A stretch of DNA of 64,000 nucleotides from Halolamina litorea. GTDB lineage: Archaea; Halobacteriota; Halobacteria; Halobacteriales; Haloferacaceae. Location: assembly GCF_026616205.1 (NCBI RefSeq), contig NZ_JANHGR010000003.1, positions 186,001 through 250,000 of the forward strand. The letters are read 5' to 3'. The translations under genes were made by a program, and so were the position numbers. Positions 25,379 to 32,404 of this stretch are shown here, piece by piece. Numbering within the stretch: the first letter of the stretch is position 1; each line of letters opens with the position of its first letter. Under the pieces are notes generated by a model. The model had not been told where the DNA came from. It made no database searches and worked only from the letters and a program-made list of their open reading frames with translations.

Positions 25379-25640
25379 ACGTCGCTTTGATCTCCTCGCT
25401 TGAGACCCGCTCGTCGTCATCGAGCTGGGCTTCACTGATCGCCAGGTCCTTCCAGAGTCCAGCGCCTTCAGGGTGGTTGACGGAATCGCGGAGCGCATGC
25501 CGGATGAACTCACTCCGGCTGTTGAAGCCTCGCTCACGCCACGTCTCGTCGATGACGTCGAGGAACGAACGGGAGATTCGGACGTTCACCCGGTCGATCT
25601 CCGGATCTCCGTTCCCGGAATCTGCTTCTGACATACGCAC
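25359..25640 (-). CDS. Ribbon-helix-helix (CopG/MetJ-type) antitoxin
   Basis: A 93-residue protein (or 91 from the second Met) with a ribbon-helix-helix DNA-binding domain: strand DRVNVRISRSFLDVID and helices ERGFNSRSEFIRHALRDSV. The acidic C-terminal tail (DERVSSEEIKATYGHD) would neutralise the RelE-like toxin encoded downstream with a 20-bp overlap. A repeated GACATACG sequence (25630-25637 and 25653-25660) lies at and just upstream of the start and could be its operator. Confidence 0.82.
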   Translation of the reverse strand: MRMSEADSGNGDPEIDRVNVRISRSFLDVIDETWRERGFNSRSEFIRHALRDSVNHPEGAGLWKDLAISEAQLDDDERVSSEEIKATYGHDSE

Positions 25641-25660
25641 GTGTGTTGGGACGACATACG
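25630..25660 (-). promoter_or_regulatory. Candidate toxin-antitoxin operator with repeated GACATACG
   Basis: Two direct copies of GACATACG, 23 bp apart, flank the start of the RHH antitoxin gene and the CACGTG palindrome between them. RHH antitoxins commonly autoregulate by binding such repeats near their promoter. Function is inferred. Confidence 0.35.
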
Positions 25661-25781
25661 TAAAACGCTACTGCCAACCCAGTTTGACCCCCCCCCCGAT
25701 GAAGCGCGATAACTGGTCTTCCTGCCTCTCACGACGAGGCTGCCGCGTACAAGCGTATCTCCATTGATCGAACGCGTCAGC

Positions 25782-26306
25782 TCAGCCGGCGAACTCGGCG
25801 TCCCGAACTGCGACGAGGATCGAGAGTGTCTGTCCCGCGCCGACGAGTGCGATGGCGGGGAGAACTAGCCCCGCGCCGCTGCTCGCCGCGAACAGGAACG
25901 TGGCCGCCCCGAGACCGGCCAGAGCTGCAGCGACCGCGTAGCGCGCGTCCAGTCCGTCAGCGCCGCCGACCTGCCGAGCGGTCGGGACGAGCGCCACCGC
26001 CGGGAGCACCATCCAGCCGAAGACGGCGACGTTGACGCCGAGGTCGCTCCCGGCGGCAACGCCGTAGCCCCCGGCGACCGTCACCGGGATTCCGGCCACG
26101 ACGACGCCGAGCCACGCTCGGAGCACCGGATCGGCCCGCATCTCGCCCCACGAGAGGCCGGCGAAGGCGATCAGGAGCGCGGTCATCACGACGTGGCCGA
26201 TGAAGACCGAGCGTGGCGTGAGCAGCCCGGTGTGGGCGGCGGCGGCGAACGACCACGCCAACGGGACGAGCCCGGCGGGTGCGGTCGCGCGGATCGAGCG
26301 GAGCAT
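25782..26306 (-). CDS. Polytopic membrane protein, unknown function
   Basis: A 174-residue integral membrane protein starting MLRSIRATAPAGLVPLAWSF. Six hydrophobic segments are visible, including SVFIGHVVMTALLIAFAGL, WLGVVVAGIPVTVAGGYGV, VAVFGWMVLPAVALVPTA, VAAALAGLGAATFLFAAS and LVLPAIALVGAGQTLSILVAV. There are few charged residues in the helices and no recognisable transporter or enzyme motif. The longer frame to 26462 adds a basic stretch and is rejected. It may belong to the island or to its left flank. Confidence 0.7.
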   Translation of the reverse strand: MLRSIRATAPAGLVPLAWSFAAAAHTGLLTPRSVFIGHVVMTALLIAFAGLSWGEMRADPVLRAWLGVVVAGIPVTVAGGYGVAAGSDLGVNVAVFGWMVLPAVALVPTARQVGGADGLDARYAVAAALAGLGAATFLFAASSGAGLVLPAIALVGAGQTLSILVAVRDAEFAG

Positions 26307-26364
26307 AGCTGACAGGTGGCTCGCTGTCGCCAAAGTCGGTTCGGTGGGTGTGTCTCGGGCTCCG

Positions 26365-26538
26365 CTATTCCCGCGTCCGCAATCCCGCTTCGATCGCTGC
26401 GCCGAGTGCGACTCCGATCGCCAGCCACAGTCCGATGTTCTCCGTCGCAGAACCGATCGCAACTCCGATCGCCATCCCGATCACCATCCCTATTCCCGTG
26501 TCTGCTCCGCTCGTTTCAGACCCATCCTCCTCGTCCAT
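26365..26538 (-). CDS. Glycine-zipper-like small membrane protein
   Basis: A 57-residue ORF from the ATG at 26538: an acidic N-terminus (MDEEDGSETSGADTG) followed by two hydrophobic glycine-spaced segments (IGMVIGMAIGVAIGSAT and GLWLAIGVALGAAIEAGL) and TRE at the end. The repeated small-xxx-small spacing is typical of glycine-zipper membrane proteins common in haloarchaea. An AT-rich inverted repeat (ATTAT/ATAAT, 26544-26559) directly upstream could hold its promoter. No further function can be given. Confidence 0.6.
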   Translation of the reverse strand: MDEEDGSETSGADTGIGMVIGMAIGVAIGSATENIGLWLAIGVALGAAIEAGLRTRE

Positions 26539-26543
26539 GTACG

Positions 26544-26559
26544 ATTATTTAACCATAAT
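26544..26559 (-). promoter_or_regulatory. AT-rich inverted repeat/promoter candidate
   Basis: ATTAT and ATAAT arms separated by six bases stand out in GC-rich surroundings, just upstream of the small glycine-zipper gene. On the minus strand it contains a TTAAATAAT stretch that may serve as the TATA element. Confidence 0.3.
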
Positions 26560-26679
26560 GAGTGGTAAGTCTACCCTCCCTGCTTATCACGGTGTGACCA
26601 CCATCGCTTGCGCAGTCCGAGAACTGGCCTCCCGTCGAGACGGTAACCAACAGTTCGGCGCTTCAGCGTTGGGTACGAC

Positions 26680-27690
26680 TCAAGCTATCCGCTGTTCCCG
26701 CAACGGCGCGGCGAGCGTTTCGTCGACGGCGACCCAACCGTCGGGCGTCTCTTGGATCAGCCCGTACTCGTCGAGCTTCTTCCGATACTGCACCACCATC
26801 TGGCGCGTGTTCGACCCGCCGAGCTCCTCGTAGCCCTCGAAGATCTCCTGTGGGCGCACGGCACCGCTCTGCCTGATCGCCCGGTAGACGAGCTGGTGAT
26901 TGACGCCGAGGCTCTCCAACTGCTGTTTCCGGATACGCGCATGTGCGTGCTCGAAGCAGTCCTCGAGATCCTCCTCTCTCACCGTCGTGTGTCCGCGATC
27001 GATCCCGAGGTCGACGGCGCTCCGTAGCGCTTGAACGCCGAACCGCGCCGACCCGCCGGCTTCGGCGACGATCCGCTCTAACTGCCTGTCGTCGACGACG
27101 CCGTGCTGAAGCGCGACTTCCCGCCGGGCAGCAAGGATGGTGAACAGTGCGTCGTGGGAGTACGGGTCGAACTCGATGATCTCGCTGTAGCGGAGATAAT
27201 CGACGGCATCGGGAATTTGTCCGAGCGCGTTCGAGCGGCGGTGACCGATCAGGATCAGCGAGAGCCACTCGATGCCGGCGAGGTCACTCAGTAGTGCTGT
27301 CTCTTCGAGTCCGCCGATCTCGTCGAGGATGACGACGAACGGTTCATCGGGTGCGGCGATCAGTTCGCGGAGGCGCTCGGTGCTGGTGTTCTGCGTCGCG
27401 AGGACCGATGGGTGTTCATCAGCGATCTTCTTCAGCGCCTCCCAGCGCGTGTTCGAGACACAGGAGACGTACTCGGACTCGATGCTCCAGTTCCACCGGA
27501 GTTCGCGGAGGAGGTACTTCGCTGTCGACGTCTTGCCGACGCCGCTTGGGCCGATCTCCCAGCATGACTCGGCGGGTTTGCCTTCGGTCGCTGGCTCCAG
27601 AACGTTGCTGATGCGTTGGAGTTGGCGTTCGCGCCCTGGCATCGCCCGCGGGAGATGGTGTTCTTCGAGTTTGTCCGCGGCGACGTACAT
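26680..27690 (-). CDS. Orc1/Cdc6-type AAA+ ATPase
   Basis: A 336-residue Orc1/Cdc6 relative. The AAA+ Walker A is GPSGVGKT at residues 47-54 and the Walker B is VVILDEIGG with Asp123-Glu124. The sensor and lid regions follow (SARFGVQALRSAVDLGIDRGH), and the C-terminal ~80 residues form a winged-helix domain (HQLVYRAIRQSGAVRPQEIFEGYEEL, NTRQMVVQYRKKLDEYGLI). I chose the ATG at 27690. It is transcribed divergently from the operon holding a PolB2-like polymerase, so it is probably the initiator or loader of that replication-type module. Haloarchaeal genomes carry many such paralogues. Confidence 0.85.
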   Translation of the reverse strand: MYVAADKLEEHHLPRAMPGRERQLQRISNVLEPATEGKPAESCWEIGPSGVGKTSTAKYLLRELRWNWSIESEYVSCVSNTRWEALKKIADEHPSVLATQNTSTERLRELIAAPDEPFVVILDEIGGLEETALLSDLAGIEWLSLILIGHRRSNALGQIPDAVDYLRYSEIIEFDPYSHDALFTILAARREVALQHGVVDDRQLERIVAEAGGSARFGVQALRSAVDLGIDRGHTTVREEDLEDCFEHAHARIRKQQLESLGVNHQLVYRAIRQSGAVRPQEIFEGYEELGGSNTRQMVVQYRKKLDEYGLIQETPDGWVAVDETLAAPLREQRIA

Positions 27691-27833
27691 GGTTGAGTGG
27701 TGAGGCGTGGCTAGTACATAAAGGGTGGAACAGGGGGGTTGCAGAATGTTCCCCGATTGATAAACTCTCCGGTGGGTGGTTTCGAAACACCCCTTCTCGG
27801 CGTTATACTGTCCTCTCACACCATGGGTCGCAT

Positions 27834-28130
27834 ATGGCCACCACGGCTACGCAGTCGAGTCAGAAAGAACAGTTTTCGATCGACACCCGCGACCACGGGC
27901 ATCCCGACGGTCCGGCACACGTTCTCGTGGAGGTTTCGCCTGCCCAGCGTGGGGTTCTGATGGCGGTCTGTGCCGCTGGTGGTGCCGGGCGTTGTAGTTT
28001 TGATTTCTCCATCGACGACGGCGTCAAGGTGCAGAAAGCGTTTATCGGCGGTGAGCGTGCTGCCGTGGAGGAACTTCCGGCATGGGTCGATCCCATTCGA
28101 GAACGTATCGAAACAGAAATCGAGGGCTAG
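27834..28130 (+). CDS. Small protein at the head of the PolB2-like operon
   Basis: A 98-residue protein starting MATTATQSSQKEQFSIDTRD. A conserved-looking core (AHVLVEVSPAQRGVLMAVCAAGGAGRCSFDFSIDDG) and a helical C-terminus (LPAWVDPIRERIETEIEG) suggest a small alpha/beta domain; no known motif is recognised. It is the first gene after the divergent Orc1/Cdc6 promoter and lies one base upstream of the next small frame. Association with the replication module is inferred from position. Confidence 0.6.
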   Translation: MATTATQSSQKEQFSIDTRDHGHPDGPAHVLVEVSPAQRGVLMAVCAAGGAGRCSFDFSIDDGVKVQKAFIGGERAAVEELPAWVDPIRERIETEIEG

Positions 28131-28131
28131 G

Positions 28132-28299
28132 ATGCCTCACAGACTCAGTATCGACCGCAATGGGCCGACCTCGATATGGGAGGTCCATGGGGCAGTACGT
28201 TGGAGATCTGATGCGGGGACTCACGGGCAGCAAGGGTCCCCCTCAGACGGGAGAGGAATGGTCCAGTCGGAACCAATCAGGCTGTTCGGTACCAGCTAG
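28132..28299 (+). CDS. Possible 55-residue ORF in the PolB2-like operon
   Basis: An ATG one base after the preceding stop opens a 55-residue frame (MPHRLSIDRNGPTSIWEVHG...RLFGTS) that ends three bases before the next gene. The tight packing on both sides favours a real gene. The sequence is basic compared with neighbouring proteins and has no recognised domain. Confidence 0.4.
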   Translation: MPHRLSIDRNGPTSIWEVHGAVRWRSDAGTHGQQGSPSDGRGMVQSEPIRLFGTS

Positions 28300-28302
28300 A
28301 CG

Positions 28303-29001
28303 ATGGCCCGGAGAAACACCACGAACGGCAGGTCGTACAGCATCCCTGAGCTCCCCTCTCTCGAACAGGGTATCACCCTGCTTGAGTCAGACGGTGATGC
28401 CCGGCTCCCGCTGCAGACACTCATGGTGGACCACCTCCTGCTCGAACGTGGGCACGGAGTGTGGGTCGGGACTGGCCGGTACTGTACCACAGACACGCTG
28501 GCCGACGTCGCTCCTGACCGACGCGTTCTCGATCGCGTCGATGTCGCCCGAGGCTTCACCCCGTATCAGCATACGGCACTCATTCAGGATCTCGAGGGCC
28601 ATGTTGACGACGAGACGGCTGTGATCGTTCTTCCAGCTATTGATTCTCATTACCGGAGTGACGATGTCCACGGGTCCGGTGGCCAAGAGATGCTTGTGCG
28701 GGCGATCGCCCAGTTGGCGGCCGTCGCCCGACGCCACGAGGTCCCGATCCTCTGTACCCGAGCCAAGGCGGATGCATTCAGCGAGCCGCTTGAGGCAGCG
28801 GCGTCGTCGTCGCTAACGGTCCGAGAAACGTCGATGGGGCCGCGATTCGTCGGCGAGGAGTTCGAGACGCTAGTCTACGAACTCGACGGCGAGTGGGTCC
28901 AGACGACGATCGCGTTTTGGCAGGGAATACTCGAGGCTCGACAGCCGATCCACGAGACAGCGACGCTTACTGAGGGGGTGTTTGCTCGTGGGACGGTCTA
29001 A
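28303..29001 (+). CDS. RecA/RadA-like protein with degenerate Walker A
   Basis: A 232-residue protein with a RecA-like beta-alpha order. It includes LLLERGHGVWVGTGRYCTTDTLADVAP where a P-loop would lie, and ETAVIVLPAIDSHY in the position of a Walker B strand. Further strands follow (AIAQLAAVARRHEVPILCTRAKADAF). There is no GxxxxGK[ST], so ATP binding is probably lost or altered. It resembles RadB-like accessory proteins more than active recombinases (inference). It lies upstream of the polymerase gene in an apparent operon and may act as a polymerase- or recombination-accessory factor. Confidence 0.6.
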   Translation: MARRNTTNGRSYSIPELPSLEQGITLLESDGDARLPLQTLMVDHLLLERGHGVWVGTGRYCTTDTLADVAPDRRVLDRVDVARGFTPYQHTALIQDLEGHVDDETAVIVLPAIDSHYRSDDVHGSGGQEMLVRAIAQLAAVARRHEVPILCTRAKADAFSEPLEAAASSSLTVRETSMGPRFVGEEFETLVYELDGEWVQTTIAFWQGILEARQPIHETATLTEGVFARGTV

Positions 29002-29239
29002 CCCCACGTATCGCGACAACCTTCGCCACCTTGAGGATCGTTGGAGCGACTATCGGCGAGCACTCCGGCGCCGCGATCAGGAACACTTCGACCACCTCTG
29101 GGAACAGGCGGCGGGCTACGCCGATGCGGCCGGCTACCAGAACACTGGTCGGAACCTCGACCTCGTCCTCGTGTCGATCATTCTGGCTCAGGAACGCCGT
29201 ATCGCCGCCCTCGAGGACGCAAAGGGACTCGAAGAATGA
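28988..29239 (+). CDS. Small protein between RecA-like and PolB2-like genes
   Basis: An 83-residue protein from a GTG at 28988 (a TTG at 28982 is also possible). It contains a conserved-looking aromatic and charged segment (YRDNLRHLEDRWSDYRRALRRRDQEHF) and helices (AGYADAAGYQN, LDLVLVSIILAQERRIAALED). It overlaps the stop of the upstream gene and the ATG of the polymerase (four-base overlap), so it is translationally coupled to both. It could be a structural subunit or adaptor for the polymerase; this is inference from position. Confidence 0.65.
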   Translation: MGRSNPTYRDNLRHLEDRWSDYRRALRRRDQEHFDHLWEQAAGYADAAGYQNTGRNLDLVLVSIILAQERRIAALEDAKGLEE

Positions 29240-31347
29240 CGTACTGTATCGACTTTCCGGACTCCAGCACGGCTGTCGAGTGGTCGCTAACCGACTCAGG
29301 AGTGACGCGAAAGGAAGTGACCTATCACCCGCGGTTCTACGTCGCCACCGAGGGTGGTTCACTTGCGGAGATCGCCGAGTCGATTGCTGTTCATCCAGAG
29401 GTTACCGCAGTCAGTCAAGAACGGCACCGTCCTGGCTGGCGTCACGACGAGACAGCGATGCTGGCCATCGAAGTGTCAACGCTGGGGAGTATCCCTCGGT
29501 TGGCGTCGACGATCGCCGATGTCGGCAGACCCGGGACCTACCGCTGTTTCAACGTCGACCTCTCACGCGAATTTCGCTACTGTCTGGAGGCGGGAACGGA
29601 CCCGACACCCGACCGAGCGCCGACGGTGATGGAGCTAGACACACCGCCCATCACCAAGTCTGGAGGTATCGAGTCTATGACGGTGACAACCCCGGGTGGA
29701 GAGACTCATTGCTTGGAGCGCTCGCCGTCGACAATCGTCCGACAGGTAGAGAGACTGATCGAGGAGACTGATCCGGACGTATTGCATGTCTCTTCTGCCC
29801 AGGTCATCCCGGAACTGTTCGACGCCGCCGAGGGAACGCTCCGTCTGGGCCGAGAGCCAGGGTACACACAGTTAGCAACGGCAAGCACCTACGAGAGTTA
29901 CGGGCAGATCGGCCATTCACCCGCGCGGTACAACGTTCCGGGCCGGGTGGTCGCCGACGCCGCGAACTCGTTTTTCCTGACCGAGACCAACCTGCACGGG
30001 ATTCTGGATCTCGTTGAGCGCTCCCAAAAGCCCCTCCAAGAGGCCGCATGGGCGAGCATCGGGAACATCCTCACCGCGATTCAGATCCGTGAGGCGCTTG
30101 CTCAAGACGTACTCGTTCCATGGCGGGCGTGGCGCCCGGAGTTCTTCAAGACCGCTGCAACGCTTGATGCAGCCGACCGAGGTGGCTACACGTTCTCGCC
30201 AGACGTCGGCGTCCATGAGGATGTGTACGAAGTCGACTTCTCGAGCCTCTATCCGAACATCATGTGTACACGGAACATCTCGCCCGAAACAGTCTGCTGT
30301 GACTGTCACCCAGAACGAGAAGACGTTCCGGGACTTGGGTACAGCATCTGTCCGGAACCAGGCTATCTACCCGATGTGCTCCGGCCACTCATCGACGACC
30401 GTGACGAGATCAAGCGCCGTATCCGCGAGGGAGATGGCGATGTCGACGAACTCGAAGGGGCATCGGCGGCGATCAAGTGGATCCTCGTTTCGTGCTTTGG
30501 CTATCAAGGGTTCTCGAACGCGAAGTTCGGCCGGATCGAGTGCCACGAAGCCATCAACGCCTTCGCCCGAGAGATAATCCTCGACGCCAAGGCGACGTTC
30601 GAAGAGCATGGCTGGCGAGTTGTCCACGGGATCGTTGACTCACTCTGGGTGACGCCGATGGACGGACGAGAGCAAACGGATCTGGAGACGGTCATCAGGG
30701 CAATCTCCGACACGGCCGAGATTGAACTTGAGTACGAGGCCACCTATGACTGGATCGCGTTTTGCCCACGACGAAACGATAGTGTGGGGGCTCTCACCCG
30801 CTACTTCGGGAAGCGTGCCGGTGCTCCCGCCGATCAAGCATCAAGCTACAAGCGACGCGGGATCGAGGCCCGGCAGCGGTCGACACCGCCGTTCATCGTC
30901 GACGCCCAGCTGACGCTGATGAAGGAATTCGGGCGGACACGGTCTCCTGAAGCAGTCTGTGAACGGCTCCGTGAGTTCATCGAACGGTTGCAGGTGGGGG
31001 AGATAGAGCCTTCGCGATTGGCGATCACCAACCGCGTCTCGAAACGCGTCGATGAGTACACACAAACGACGAAGAACGTCGCTGCCTTGGAGCGGGCGTC
31101 GGATCAGGGGCTGGCAACGCATCCCGGGCAGGACGTGGCGTACGTCGTCGTCGACGACGAGACGTCAGGCCGAGAGAGGGTTGCCCTCGTGCATGAGGAG
31201 CCATCGGAGTATGATACTGTGTTCTACCGAAATCAGCTGTGCCGAGCTGCCGAGTCAGTGCTGGCGCCTGTTGGGTTCCGTCGGTCGGACATCGAGGCTC
31301 AACTATCTGAGCGCGTCGATGGGTCCGTTTCAGCGTATTCGACGTGA
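29236..31347 (+). CDS. Family B DNA polymerase (PolB2-like)
   Basis: A 703-residue family B polymerase. Motif A is DFSSLYPNIM with Asp334, motif B is KWILVSCFGYQG with Lys414, and motif C is HGIVDSLW with Asp468. In motif C the first Asp of the usual DTDS is Ile, so one of the two carboxylates is missing. I cannot find an intact exonuclease DxE in the N-terminal half (the closest is MELDTPP), so proofreading is probably absent. These features match the divergent archaeal PolB2 group. The enzyme is in an operon with a RecA-like and two small proteins and is divergent from an Orc1/Cdc6 gene. A role in element replication or translesion/repair synthesis is inferred. Confidence 0.88.
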   Translation: MTYCIDFPDSSTAVEWSLTDSGVTRKEVTYHPRFYVATEGGSLAEIAESIAVHPEVTAVSQERHRPGWRHDETAMLAIEVSTLGSIPRLASTIADVGRPGTYRCFNVDLSREFRYCLEAGTDPTPDRAPTVMELDTPPITKSGGIESMTVTTPGGETHCLERSPSTIVRQVERLIEETDPDVLHVSSAQVIPELFDAAEGTLRLGREPGYTQLATASTYESYGQIGHSPARYNVPGRVVADAANSFFLTETNLHGILDLVERSQKPLQEAAWASIGNILTAIQIREALAQDVLVPWRAWRPEFFKTAATLDAADRGGYTFSPDVGVHEDVYEVDFSSLYPNIMCTRNISPETVCCDCHPEREDVPGLGYSICPEPGYLPDVLRPLIDDRDEIKRRIREGDGDVDELEGASAAIKWILVSCFGYQGFSNAKFGRIECHEAINAFAREIILDAKATFEEHGWRVVHGIVDSLWVTPMDGREQTDLETVIRAISDTAEIELEYEATYDWIAFCPRRNDSVGALTRYFGKRAGAPADQASSYKRRGIEARQRSTPPFIVDAQLTLMKEFGRTRSPEAVCERLREFIERLQVGEIEPSRLAITNRVSKRVDEYTQTTKNVAALERASDQGLATHPGQDVAYVVVDDETSGRERVALVHEEPSEYDTVFYRNQLCRAAESVLAPVGFRRSDIEAQLSERVDGSVSAYST

Positions 31348-31522
31348 TTGGTGGCAAGGTTTCGCCCATAGAGAAATTTACGGCGACGACGAACTCCAAG
31401 GCTACTTCTGGGAGGTGGATGACCGCAAGTACTACTACATCGAGACGACCGGCGTTGGGTGGGGCATTGGTGACCTTCCTGACGAGTACAAGGACACCTC
31501 GGCATATACGAACCAAGTCTGA
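31319..31522 (+). CDS. Small aromatic-rich protein overlapping the polymerase 3' end
   Basis: A 67-residue frame (MGPFQRIRRDWWQGFAHREI...DELQGYFWEVDDRKYYYIE...AYTNQV) starting inside the last codons of the polymerase gene in another frame. The density of Trp and Tyr is unlike random GC-rich frames and favours a real protein. No domain is recognised. The overlap implies co-transcription with the polymerase. Confidence 0.5.
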   Translation: MGPFQRIRRDWWQGFAHREIYGDDELQGYFWEVDDRKYYYIETTGVGWGIGDLPDEYKDTSAYTNQV

Positions 31523-31595
31523 AGCTTGTGATGCGAGGTATGGCTCGCTCAACAAAGGGCCACGAGAACCGGAATGTCGAAACGGCCGACTCTCG

Positions 31596-32402
31596 TTACT
31601 GTTCTGAGCTCCGGATTTCCGATTGTAACGACTCTGCAAGGGCATACGGGTGCTTGATCGCTCGCGCCCGAATGCGGGACGCACTAGATTCACCAGCAGA
31701 CTCGATCACAACGTGACCGATACCGAACAACCGCTCCATAGCCGTCTGGCTTTCCTGAGTCGCCTGGATTCGTGAGAGGGGAATCGCCTTACTTCGGACG
31801 CTCAGCAACCGATAGCTCTGTATGAAACGTTGGCTCGTAAGGTAATATCGGGTGAGAGAGTTGATCCAGAACTGAACCATCCCCGTTGCGTAGGCATACA
31901 GTCCGAGAAGCATCAGTGCAACCGGATAGGCTAGCGGAACCGAGGGATCGAAGAAAATCACGACGCCCCCGAGTACCAGCGTCATCCCGACTGTTCCACG
32001 GATAGTGGCGACTCGCTTTGTCGGCGTTGTCGTTGCGAGGACGCTCTCATCTTGGTATGTTCGCGGATTTGGCGGCGACGATATCTCCGTAGCGATTCCG
32101 CCAGCCCAGACGGCCAAGCCGATAACGAGCGGCAGGTAGCCGATCTCTGTTGGAAGGGGCGTATTGCCCGCTAGCAAGACGCCTCCCCCAACGACGAACG
32201 GAGACCCACTGAGGAAACTCCAAAGCAGGACATGATGTTCGAACACTTGACTCAGTCGAGTGCTCATCGTCGCAAGAAGCCCTGCTGACAAAGCAGAGCT
32301 CGCTTCCGGCTCAGAGTCACTACCGGACTCGAGTGGGACTAGTTCGACCGGCTCGTTAGCCTGACTCTCTTCAGGTTGGTCGGATAGAGATTCGTTATCC
32401 AT
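31596..32402 (-). CDS. Membrane protein with a bacterial-type PH domain
   Basis: A 268-residue protein. An acidic cytosolic N-terminus (about 1-45) is followed by four hydrophobic segments (HHVLLWSFLSGSPFVVGGGV, IGYLPLVIGLAVWAGGI, GTVGMTLVLGGVVIFF and PVALMLLGLYAYATGMV). The C-terminal ~85 residues match a bacterial PH-domain (YdbS/YdbT-like) fold: YYLTSQRFIQSYRLLSVRSKAIPLSRI, then FGIGHVVIESAGE. Such proteins usually sit in the inner membrane and scaffold other factors. The upstream gene on the same strand encodes a secreted beta-propeller protein, two bases away, so they are probably co-expressed. Confidence 0.72.
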   Translation of the reverse strand: MDNESLSDQPEESQANEPVELVPLESGSDSEPEASSALSAGLLATMSTRLSQVFEHHVLLWSFLSGSPFVVGGGVLLAGNTPLPTEIGYLPLVIGLAVWAGGIATEISSPPNPRTYQDESVLATTTPTKRVATIRGTVGMTLVLGGVVIFFDPSVPLAYPVALMLLGLYAYATGMVQFWINSLTRYYLTSQRFIQSYRLLSVRSKAIPLSRIQATQESQTAMERLFGIGHVVIESAGESSASRIRARAIKHPYALAESLQSEIRSSEQ

Positions 32403-32404
32403 TG

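Noticed and set aside
25687-25696. Run of cytosines
   Set aside because: A simple homopolymer in an intergenic region; no sign of phase variation of an adjacent frame.
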